Position numbers and translations under genes: made by a program
The notes under the pieces: generated by a model
Seen by the model: only the letters and a program-made list of their open reading frames with translations
What the model was told of the DNA's origin: nothing
Databases searched by the model: none
DNA from: Alphaproteobacteria bacterium
Lineage (GTDB): Bacteria > Pseudomonadota > Alphaproteobacteria > Rickettsiales > UBA3002
Length of the DNA: 7,664 bases
Assembly: GCA_021732545.1 (NCBI GenBank)
Contig: JAKFUW010000012.1
Span: 1-7,664 of the forward strand
Direction: 5' to 3'
Shown here: piece by piece, positions 1 to 4,159 of the stretch
Numbering within the stretch: position 1 is the stretch's first letter
How the letters are laid out: each line of letters opens with the position of its first letter

Positions 1-227
1 AAAGCGCCGCCTGAGAACATGTTGAATACACCAAGCACCCCGCCTTGCATTTGCTTGAAAATCTGCTCCAGCACCAACGGATCAACACCCGGAATTGGAA
101 TATAGGTGCCAAGGCGGTAGACCAGCAACGCGCCGATTACAAACAGAATGCGTTGCTTGAGTTCAGTTGCTTTCGAAAACATGCCAATATTCATGTTCGC
201 GGCTAAGCGTTCGGCAGCAGACGTCAT
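1..227 (-). CDS. secY: Protein translocase subunit SecY, N-terminal part (cut by window edge)
   Basis: SecY is the membrane channel of the Sec translocon, through which unfolded secretory proteins cross and membrane proteins insert into the inner membrane. Only the first 75 codons are present; the family is usually about 430-450 residues. The protein starts MTSAAERLAANMN, has a first hydrophobic segment at about residues 27-37 (ILFVIGALLVY), then the conserved RLGTYIPIPGVD (38-49), and reaches GGVLGVFNMFSGGA (62-75), the family's segment leading into the plug region. The ATG at 227 is chosen because AAAGGA lies about 7 bases upstream and the N-terminus matches alphaproteobacterial SecY as I recall it. 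It follows rplO after an 82-base spacer, the usual position at the end of the spc operon. Nothing can be said about the missing helices. Confidence 0.96.
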   Translation of the reverse strand, partial: MTSAAERLAANMNIGMFSKATELKQRILFVIGALLVYRLGTYIPIPGVDPLVLEQIFKQMQGGVLGVFNMFSGGA

Positions 228-309
228 GTGTATTCCTTTATGATATAAATCATGAGAGACATCTCATGCGCGGCTAGACTAACCATATTAAACGATAGGT
301 GTAAAGTCT
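228..309 (-). promoter_or_regulatory. rplO-secY spacer with two mutually exclusive hairpins
   Basis: This 82-base spacer holds a perfect 7-bp inverted repeat, CATGAGA-GACA-TCTCATG (251-268). A second perfect 5-bp one, ATGAT-ATAA-ATCAT (240-253), overlaps the first by three bases, so both cannot form at once. The secY SD (AAAGGA) lies just downstream of the second hairpin in the mRNA. No run of T follows the hairpins, so this does not look like an intrinsic terminator, and secY is probably co-transcribed with the ribosomal genes. A role in tuning secY translation or in mRNA processing is inference only. Confidence 0.4.
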
Positions 310-789
310 TTACGCAGCCACCGCAGGTGCGGGAGCTGTCACTGTGACGGCACCTTTTGCATTCGATATTTTCAAGATTGCCGTGGGTGACGCTTTGGTC
401 ACTTCGATGGTGATTTTCGCGGTGATATCGCCGGTTGCCAGCAACTTCAAACCGTTTTTATTCGCACGCACCAAGCCTGCATCCACCAGCACCGCGTGGG
501 TGATGGGTTTGGACGCATCGAGGCGTTTATCGTCGATCGCGCGTTGCAGTGCATAGACGTTAATTTCCGCATATTCCACGCGAGCAGGATTCGAGAATCC
601 GCGCTTTGGCAAGCGACGGTGAATCGGCTGCTGGCCACCTTCAAAGCCTTTGATCGCCACACCAGTACGCGCTTTTTGACCCTTGTGGCCACGGCCACAG
701 GTTTTGCCTTTGCCCGAACCAATACCACGACCCACACGCATGCGGCCTTTGCGAGCGCCATCATTATCGCTGATTTGATTGAGTTCCAT
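310..789 (-). CDS. rplO: 50S ribosomal protein L15
   Basis: L15 is a late-assembling protein of the large subunit that holds together 23S rRNA domains near the central protuberance side. The protein is 159 residues, slightly longer than the roughly 145 usual in enterobacteria, because of an Ala/Pro-rich tail (PAPAVAA). Visible hallmarks are the extended basic, glycine-rich N-terminal arm (RVGRGIGSGKGKTCGRGHKGQKAR, residues 18-41, written here as the motif G-x-G-x-G-K-G-K-T-x-G-R-G-x-K-G-Q), then GFEGGQQPIHRRLPKRGF (48-65), and the globular C-terminal domain. AAGGA lies 8 bases before the ATG. It lies between rpmD and secY as in most bacteria. The stop is TAA. Confidence 0.98.
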   Translation of the reverse strand: MELNQISDNDGARKGRMRVGRGIGSGKGKTCGRGHKGQKARTGVAIKGFEGGQQPIHRRLPKRGFSNPARVEYAEINVYALQRAIDDKRLDASKPITHAVLVDAGLVRANKNGLKLLATGDITAKITIEVTKASPTAILKISNAKGAVTVTAPAPAVAA

Positions 790-840
790 GGTCTTATCCT
801 TCTCGTTAACGGCAACGCTTTTAAGCGCCGCGCCTTACAT
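790..840 (-). other. rpmD-rplO spacer with a small stem
   Basis: The 51-base spacer contains CGCTT-TT-AAGCG (816-827), a perfect 5-bp stem with a two-base loop that is too tight for RNA unless the closing pair opens. The rplO SD (AAGGA, about 797-801) follows it in the mRNA. Directly after the rpmD stop there is an ATG-TAA start-stop pair. None of this is strong enough to be called a regulator. Confidence 0.25.
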
Positions 841-1059
841 TTATGCTTCAATAATCCGCACCAGATGGTGCACGCGTTTAATCATTCCGCGCACCGCTGG
901 CGTATCTTCGAGTGTGCTGGTGCGATGGCGCTTATTCAGGTTCAAACCAATCAGGGTCTGGCGCTGATACGCAGGGCGGCCAATGGGGCTGCCGATTTGC
1001 TCGATCGTCACCGTATTTTTGGTAGCGGTTTTTTTAATTGCTGCTGATGCCTTCGCCAT
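841..1059 (-). CDS. rpmD: 50S ribosomal protein L30
   Basis: L30 is a small protein on the surface of the large subunit. It is 72 residues here, about 10 more than the 59-61 residues common in gammaproteobacteria; the excess is a basic N-terminal extension (MAKASAAIKKTATKN). The core carries the family pattern V-T-I-E-Q-I-G-S-P-I-G-R-P (17-29), then QTLIGLNLNKRHRT (34-47) and the C-terminal D-T-P-A-V-R-G-M-I-x-x-V-x-H-L-V (52-67). The ATG at 1059 has AAGGA 9 bases upstream, and that SD partly overlaps the rpsE stop codon 12 bases away, so translation is probably coupled to rpsE. L30 is absent from some bacterial lineages; here it is intact. Confidence 0.96.
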   Translation of the reverse strand: MAKASAAIKKTATKNTVTIEQIGSPIGRPAYQRQTLIGLNLNKRHRTSTLEDTPAVRGMIKRVHHLVRIIEA

Positions 1060-1071
1060 GACGCTTATTCC

Positions 1072-1644
1072 TTACTCTGCGCTTGCCGCGACCGTAGCGC
1101 TGCCGCGCTGGCCAGACTCACGACGTTCAACAATATCACCCACTTTTTTGCTACGGCGGCTTGCCACCGAGCGAGGAGAATTCACCAATTTGAGCGCAGC
1201 AAACGTTGCTTTCACCATGTTGTGCGGATTCGACGAACCAGTCGATTTTGCCACCACATCGTGAATGCCCAGCGATTCAAAAATCGCACGCATGGGGCCA
1301 CCCGCAATGATACCAGTACCCGCTGGCGCACTACGCAAAATCACCTTGCCCGCACCGTAATGCGCTTTGATATCATGGTGAATGGTGCGCGCTTCTTTGA
1401 GCGGAATTTTAATCATGTTTTTGCGCGCATCTTCGGTCGCTTTACGCACCGCTTCTGGTACTTCTTTGGCCTTGCCCGTTCCATAACCCACTTTGCCTTT
1501 GCGATCACCGATCACCACCAGTGCAGCGAAGCCAAAACGACGGCCACCTTTCACCACTTTAGCAACGCGGTTTACTGCGACCAGTTTCTCGACCATATCC
1601 GATTCGGTTTTGGTCTGCGAGGTTGTGTAGGATTCATGTGCCAT
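1072..1644 (-). CDS. rpsE: 30S ribosomal protein S5
   Basis: S5 sits on the back of the small subunit near the mRNA entry site and contributes to decoding fidelity and translocation; its loop 2 contacts the spectinomycin region. At 190 residues it is longer than the 167 of E. coli because of an N-terminal extension (MAHESYTTSQTKTESD) and a tail after residue 170. The double-stranded-RNA-binding-like domain begins at MVEKLVAVNRVAKVVKGG (17-34) and continues with RRFGFAALVVIGDRKGKVGYG (35-55). The C-terminal domain starts near residue 87 and includes SAPAGTGIIAGGPMRAIFE (105-123). The first ATG is preferred over Met17: AAAGGA lies about 11 bases before it, while nothing SD-like precedes Met17. 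That SD follows directly on the rplR stop codon. Confidence 0.97.
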   Translation of the reverse strand: MAHESYTTSQTKTESDMVEKLVAVNRVAKVVKGGRRFGFAALVVIGDRKGKVGYGTGKAKEVPEAVRKATEDARKNMIKIPLKEARTIHHDIKAHYGAGKVILRSAPAGTGIIAGGPMRAIFESLGIHDVVAKSTGSSNPHNMVKATFAALKLVNSPRSVASRRSKKVGDIVERRESGQRGSATVAASAE

Positions 1645-1659
1645 AAGTCTAATTATCCT

Positions 1660-2019
1660 TTAAAATTGCAATCCAGCTTCGCGAGCCGCTTCAGCCAAAG
1701 CCTTCACACGCCCGTGAAACAAATAAGCGCCGCGGTCAAACACCACGCGCTCCACTTTTAATTCTTTACCACGCTTGGCAACCAGTGCGCCCACGGCTTT
1801 CGCCGCTTGCACCGATGCACCATTTTTAATTTTCTCACGCAGATCTTTTTCAGCGGTCGAGGCACATGCCAGCGTTTTACCCGCGCGATCATCGATCAGC
1901 TGCGCATAAATATGCTGGCCTGAGCGGAACACGGTCAAACGAATCCGGTCAGCCGCTTGTTTGCGGATCCGGGTGCGTACACGCATTTTGCGGCGTAATT
2001 CTGCTGATATCGGTTTCAT
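1660..2019 (-). CDS. rplR: 50S ribosomal protein L18
   Basis: L18 binds 5S rRNA and, with L5, anchors it in the central protuberance. The 119-residue length is normal. The N-terminal basic region (RRKMRVRTRIRKQA, 9-22) is the rRNA-binding tail. The core shows RLTVFRSGQHIYAQLIDD (27-44), TLACASTAEKDL (49-60) and the C-terminal VERVVFDRGAYLFHGRVKALAEAAREAGLQF block (from 89), all typical of the family. AAGGA lies 8 bases before the ATG, inside the 14-base spacer after rplF. The gene ends Q-F-TAA, and the stop runs straight into the SD of rpsE. Confidence 0.97.
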   Translation of the reverse strand: MKPISAELRRKMRVRTRIRKQAADRIRLTVFRSGQHIYAQLIDDRAGKTLACASTAEKDLREKIKNGASVQAAKAVGALVAKRGKELKVERVVFDRGAYLFHGRVKALAEAAREAGLQF

Positions 2020-2033
2020 AGTCTTATCCTTAT

Positions 2034-2567
2034 TTATTTCTTCTTGCCTTCTTTACGACGAATTTTCTCGTCGGAATATCTCACACCCTTGCCTTTATAA
2101 GGCTCAGGTTTACGCAGTGCGCGCAGCTCGGAAGCCACCTGCCCTACTTTTTGCTTATCTGCACCCGAAATGGTCACCGCTGTTGGGCGCTCCACCGTGC
2201 AGCTAATGCCTTGCGGCATCACATATTTGACTTCATGGCTGAAACCCAGCGACAAGGTCAGCACATTGTTAGCAAATGCGCATTTATAACCCACGCCCGT
2301 AATCTCAAGTGTGCGCGTAAATCCATCGGTGGTGCCTTGCACCAGATTTTTCACATTCGCACGAACCGTGCCCCACATCGCGCGAGCGCGTTGGCTATCA
2401 TTGGCGGGCTTGACCCACACTTGGCCTGCGTCGATGGTGACATCCACATCGCCGGTAATCTGGGTGGAAAGCTCGCCCTTAGGGCCTTTCACCACAATGA
2501 AGTTGTCCTTCAGGGTGACGTGCACCTTGTCTGAAAAAGCAACCGGTAACTTACCTAAGCGTGACAT
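2034..2567 (-). CDS. rplF: 50S ribosomal protein L6
   Basis: L6 lies near the factor-binding site at the base of the L7/L12 stalk, contacting 23S rRNA domain VI. It is 177 residues, the standard length, built of two repeated alpha/beta domains (about 1-80 and 83-177). Family hallmarks are MSRLGKLPV at the start, KGPKGEL (27-33), and near the C-terminus ISGADKQKVGQVASELRALR followed by KPEPYKGKGVRYSDE and a basic tail (RRKEGKKK). AGGAG sits 8 bases before the ATG. Upstream is a 74-base spacer carrying a copy of the 35-bp palindrome; downstream rplR follows after only 14 bases, so the repeat-rich zone ends at this gene. Confidence 0.98.
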   Translation of the reverse strand: MSRLGKLPVAFSDKVHVTLKDNFIVVKGPKGELSTQITGDVDVTIDAGQVWVKPANDSQRARAMWGTVRANVKNLVQGTTDGFTRTLEITGVGYKCAFANNVLTLSLGFSHEVKYVMPQGISCTVERPTAVTISGADKQKVGQVASELRALRKPEPYKGKGVRYSDEKIRRKEGKKK

Positions 2568-2582
2568 GCCGTTATCTCCTGA

Positions 2583-2630
2583 TCAATTTCTTTTGTTTGG
2601 TATTCGCTCTGCGCTAGCGCAACCGCTCAT
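2583..2630 (-). other. Possible 15-codon ORF made by the palindrome between rpsH and rplF
   Basis: Reading the repeat in the mRNA direction gives ATG AGC GGT TGC and continues open for 15 codons (MSGCASAERIPNKRN) to TGA, which stands 15 bases before the rplF ATG and just ahead of its AGGAG. The ATG is 11 bases after the rpsH stop. Unlike the equivalent frames after rplX and rplE, there is only a weak upstream SD (ATAAG). It has the same length and a closely similar sequence to the frame after rplE. Whether it is translated is unknown; the conservation may reflect the palindrome rather than the peptide. Confidence 0.22.
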
Positions 2631-2633
2631 ACC
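2599..2633 (-). repeat. 35-bp palindromic element, copy 1 (rpsH-rplF spacer)
   Basis: This is one of six copies of a short imperfect palindrome. Plus-strand parts in order: GGTAT (outer arm), TCGCT, CTGCG (inner arm), CTAG loop, CGCAA (inner arm), CCGCTC, ATACC (outer arm). The outer arms pair perfectly (5 bp) and the inner TGCG pairs with CGCA. Compared with the copy at 4070 the inner stem has changed from CGCG/CGCG to TGCG/CGCA on both sides together, which keeps pairing. The element ends shortly before the rplF SD in the mRNA. Confidence 0.85.
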
Positions 2634-2641
2634 GACTTATA

Positions 2642-3040
2642 TTAAAACACGCTACACAATACTTCGCCGCCCACATGCTGTTGGCGTGCTTCAAAATCAG
2701 AAAGCACACCCTTGCTGGTGGACAGAATCGACGTACCCAAACCATTGCGAACGCGTGGCAATGATTCGATCGAAGAATAGACGCGCAATCCACATTTAGA
2801 GATGCGGCGAATTTCTTTGATTGCGGGTGCGCCTTCAAAATATTTCAGCTCAATGTTCAGCTCTTGGCGGTTATTGCCAAGATCGGTCAAATGCGAACCG
2901 CGAATATAGCCTTCGCGCTCTAACGCATCACAAATATTTTTCAGCTTCTTTGATGCAGGAGCCGAAACTTTCGGCAAAAATGCACGCTGCCCGTTACGAA
3001 TACGAGTTAGCATGTCTGCAATTGGATCGCTCATCGCCAT
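2642..3040 (-). CDS. rpsH: 30S ribosomal protein S8
   Basis: S8 is a primary binder of the 16S rRNA central domain (helix 21 region) and in E. coli is also the translational repressor of the spc operon. It is 132 residues, against 130 in E. coli. It opens MAMSDPIADMLTRIRNGQ, the family's invariant start, and carries the C-terminal signature GTSILSTSKGVLSDFEA (102-118) ending in GGEVLCSVF. The frame stays open 23 codons further upstream to a GTG in a repeat, but the ATG at 3040 is chosen: GGAG stands 8 bases before it and homologues begin at this point. The second ATG, two codons later, would be too far (14 bases) from the SD. Palindromic repeats flank the gene on both sides. Confidence 0.97.
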   Translation of the reverse strand: MAMSDPIADMLTRIRNGQRAFLPKVSAPASKKLKNICDALEREGYIRGSHLTDLGNNRQELNIELKYFEGAPAIKEIRRISKCGLRVYSSIESLPRVRNGLGTSILSTSKGVLSDFEARQQHVGGEVLCSVF

Positions 3041-3109
3041 TTTAGTCTCTCCTTTTTGGCATTCGCTCCGCTTTTTTGGGGTTCGCTCTGTGCTAACACA
3101 ACCGCTCAC
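3041..3109 (-). other. In-frame upstream extension of rpsH from a repeat-borne GTG
   Basis: A GTG at 3109, inside the inner palindrome, starts a frame (V-S-G-C-V-S-T-E-R-T-P-K-K, then RSECQKGETK) that runs without a stop into rpsH. If used it would add 23 residues to S8. No SD precedes this GTG, whereas the rpsH ATG at 3040 has a good one, so I do not extend the gene. The feature is recorded because the same peptide pattern occurs in the other copies, and an automatic caller could easily choose the wrong start here. Confidence 0.3.
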
Positions 3110-3133
3110 CCAAAACCGCGACCGCTTATGCCG
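3058..3133 (-). repeat. 35-bp palindromic element, copy 2 (outer), interrupted by copy 3
   Basis: The two halves of one element are separated by another. Left half on the plus strand: GGCAT, TCGCT, CCGC (3058-3071). Right half: CGCGA (3117-3121), CCGCTT, ATGCC (ending at 3133). The outer arms GGCAT/ATGCC pair perfectly. The loop and part of the inner stem are replaced by a T-run, a complete second element and an A-run, so copy 3 sits in the loop of copy 2. Together they fill most of the 94-base rpsN-rpsH spacer. Confidence 0.75.
3079..3111 (-). repeat. 35-bp palindromic element, copy 3 (nested inside copy 2)
   Basis: Plus-strand parts: GGGT (with one extra G before it), TCGCT, CTGTG, CTAA loop, CACAA, CCGCTC, ACCC. 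The inner stem here is TGTG/CACA, a two-sided change from the CGCG/CGCG seen elsewhere. The outer arm GGGT/ACCC is also changed on both sides, and flanking TTTT (3074-3077) and AAAA (3112-3115) can lengthen the stem. It is a full copy inserted in the loop of copy 2. Confidence 0.8.
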
Positions 3134-3134
3134 T

Positions 3135-3440
3135 TTACCAGCTTGCTTTTGTCAGACCAGGGATCTGACCAAAGTTACCCATTTCACGCAGCATGTTACG
3201 GCACATGCGGAATTTACGATAATAGCCACGTGGACGACCCGTCACTTCGCAGCGATTGCGCACGCGGTTAGCGGCGCTGTTACGCGGCAGCGCGGCCAAC
3301 GTAAGTTGCGCTTGCATGCGCTCATCCAGCGGCAGATCTTTGTTCATGGTGATCGCCTTCAACTTCGCGCGGCGCGCAGCAAACTGTGCCACCTTCTTTG
3401 CGCGGTTATTGTTTTTGATAACGCAACTATTTTTTGCCAT
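3135..3440 (-). CDS. rpsN: 30S ribosomal protein S14 (long, zinc-free type)
   Basis: S14 binds 16S rRNA in the head of the small subunit near the decoding side and assembles late. At 101 residues it is the long form that lacks a complete zinc ribbon. Seen: NNNRAKKVAQFAARRAKLKAI (10-30), LPRNSAANRVRNRCEVTGRPRGYYRKF as successive conserved blocks (51-77), and the C-terminal GQIPGLTKASW (91-101). The four cysteines of the short zinc form are reduced to two at the corresponding places, Cys64 and Cys80, so a normal zinc site is not expected. AAGGAG lies 8 bases before the ATG. A short frame from the preceding repeat stops 3 bases before this start. The product resembles rickettsial and other alphaproteobacterial S14. 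Confidence 0.97.
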   Translation of the reverse strand: MAKNSCVIKNNNRAKKVAQFAARRAKLKAITMNKDLPLDERMQAQLTLAALPRNSAANRVRNRCEVTGRPRGYYRKFRMCRNMLREMGNFGQIPGLTKASW

Positions 3441-3443
3441 GAC

Positions 3444-3491
3444 CTAGTCTCCTTTGTGTGGTGTTCGCTCCGCGCTAACGCGACCGCTCAC
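3444..3491 (-). other. Possible 15-codon bridging ORF between rplE and rpsN
   Basis: After the rplE stop the mRNA reads TAAAGGTACGGT-GTG, so the stop codon forms part of an AAAGG SD with a 6-base gap to a GTG start. The frame reads V-S-G-R-V-S-A-E-R-T-P-H-K-G-D and ends in TAG, only 3 bases before the rpsN ATG and overlapping the region of its SD. Almost all of it is encoded by the palindrome. The geometry fits ribosome hand-over from rplE to rpsN by termination and re-initiation. Translation is not shown; the peptide pattern could be a by-product of the repeat. Confidence 0.35.
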
Positions 3492-3494
3492 ACC
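3460..3494 (-). repeat. 35-bp palindromic element, copy 4 (rplE-rpsN spacer)
   Basis: Plus-strand parts: GGTGT, TCGCT, CCGCG, CTAA loop, CGCGA, CCGCTC, ACACC. The outer arms GGTGT/ACACC differ from GGTAT/ATACC of other copies by a paired change. On the mRNA strand the base of the inner stem is a U-G wobble, whereas on the plus strand it would be a C-A mismatch. This suggests the mRNA is the strand that folds. It ends a few bases before the AAGGAG of rpsN. Confidence 0.87.
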
Positions 3495-3500
3495 GTACCT

Positions 3501-4049
3501 TTAAGCTTGTTTACGGAACGGAAAATGAAAGCCCTCAAGCAGAGCCTGGCATTCTTCGTTCGTGCGTGCGGTGGTGACAATCGTGATGTCCATACCGCGC
3601 ACTTTATCCACGCGATCATAATTGATCTCGGGGAAAATAATTTGCTCTTTCAAGCCCATATTGTAGTTACCACGACCATCGAAGCTTTTGAGATTCAGGC
3701 CGCGAAAGTCACGAATACGCGGCATCGCCATATTCACAAAACGATCCAAAAATTCATACATATGGTCGTTACGCAAGGTTACCTTGCAACCCAGCGGCAT
3801 GCCTTCACGCACTTTAAAGCTCGCTTCTGATTTTTTCGCTTTGGTGATGATCGGGCGCTGGCCTGCGATCAACGCCATTTCATCAGCCGCCGTTTTCACA
3901 ACCTTGCTATCTTGCGTGGCATCGCCACAACCCATGTTCAGCACCACTTTTTGAACGCGTGGTATCTGCATGGTGTTTGTGTAATTGAACTTCGCTTGCA
4001 ATGCAGGGCGAATTTCTTTTTCGTATGTTTCTTTCAGACGCGCGGCCAT
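3501..4049 (-). CDS. rplE: 50S ribosomal protein L5
   Basis: L5 binds 5S rRNA with L18 and L25-type proteins, sits in the central protuberance, and contacts the P-site tRNA and S13 (bridge B1b). It is 182 residues, close to the usual 179-185. Conserved blocks: R-L-K-E-x-Y-E at the start, IPRVQKVVLNMGCGDATQD (29-47), GQRPIITKAKKSEASFKVRE (63-82), and the C-terminal MGLKEQIIFPEINYDRVDKV (131-150) with RGMDITIVTTA. AGGAG lies 8 bases before the ATG. The 110-base spacer upstream carries two palindromes and a 32-codon frame whose TAA stands one base before this ATG. In E. coli the S8 repressor binds near this junction; I do not see an obvious S8 site here. Confidence 0.98.
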   Translation of the reverse strand: MAARLKETYEKEIRPALQAKFNYTNTMQIPRVQKVVLNMGCGDATQDSKVVKTAADEMALIAGQRPIITKAKKSEASFKVREGMPLGCKVTLRNDHMYEFLDRFVNMAMPRIRDFRGLNLKSFDGRGNYNMGLKEQIIFPEINYDRVDKVRGMDITIVTTARTNEECQALLEGFHFPFRKQA

Positions 4050-4050
4050 G

Positions 4051-4149
4051 TTATATACTCCTATTTTTTGGTATTCGCTTCGCGCTAACGCGACCGCTCA
4101 TACCGTCATAATTTTTTAGCATTCGCTTTCGCGCAGCGCGACCGCTCAT
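4051..4149 (-). other. Possible 32-codon bridging ORF between rplX and rplE
   Basis: The mRNA after rplX reads TAAGGAGAACAGC-ATG: the rplX stop codon is the first part of a strong SD (AAGGAG) with a 6-base gap to an ATG. The frame begins MSGRAARKRM, passes through both palindromes, repeats the MSGR unit as MSGRVSAKRIP, and ends KNRSI-TAA one base before the rplE ATG. It therefore covers almost the whole spacer and links the two genes' stop and start. The protein is basic and shows no known domain. Of the frames made by these repeats it has the best start signal. Real coding, a relay for ribosomes, or coincidence from the repeat cannot be separated by reading alone. Confidence 0.4.
4070..4104 (-). 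repeat. 35-bp palindromic element, copy 5 (rplX-rplE spacer, nearer rplE)
   Basis: Plus-strand parts: GGTAT, TCGCT, TCGCG, CTAA loop, CGCGA, CCGCTC, ATACC. This is the best-paired copy, with 5-bp outer arms and a perfect 5-bp inner stem. A T-run precedes it on the plus strand, so in the mRNA the hairpin is followed by an A-run and then the rplE SD. It lies 13 bases from copy 6 in the same orientation. Confidence 0.88.
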
Positions 4150-4152
4150 GCT
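4118..4152 (-). repeat. 35-bp palindromic element, copy 6 (rplX-rplE spacer, nearer rplX)
   Basis: Plus-strand parts: AGCAT, TCGCTT, TCGCG, CAG loop, CGCGA, CCGCTC, ATGCT. The outer arms AGCAT/ATGCT show paired changes against GGTAT/ATACC. The loop is CAG rather than CTAA while total length stays 35 because one base is added beside the inner stem. It begins 6 bases after the SD that includes the rplX stop codon. Confidence 0.85.
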
Positions 4153-4159
4153 GTTCTCC

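Noticed and set aside
228..309. Intrinsic terminator between rplO and secY
   Set aside because: The hairpin is perfect but AT-rich outside and lacks a following U-run on the mRNA strand; secY is normally in the same transcript.
811..832. Regulatory hairpin before rplO
   Set aside because: The stem is only five pairs with a two-base loop and flanking mismatches, too weak to call.
3012..3830. Long plus-strand open frame (272 codons) across rpsH, rpsN and rplE
   Set aside because: It lies opposite three certain ribosomal protein genes and crosses the repeats. Its product has no recognisable domain, and it is the usual antisense shadow of codon-biased genes.
2599..4152. CRISPR array or transposon ends
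   Set aside because: Copies are irregularly spaced between genes, there are no uniform spacers, no cas genes and no transposase; they are intercistronic palindromes.
4050..4159. S8 repressor binding site before rplE as in E. coli
   Set aside because: The spacer is occupied by two palindromes with GC-rich stems. I cannot see the helix-21-like internal loop expected for S8, and a structure search would be needed to claim it.
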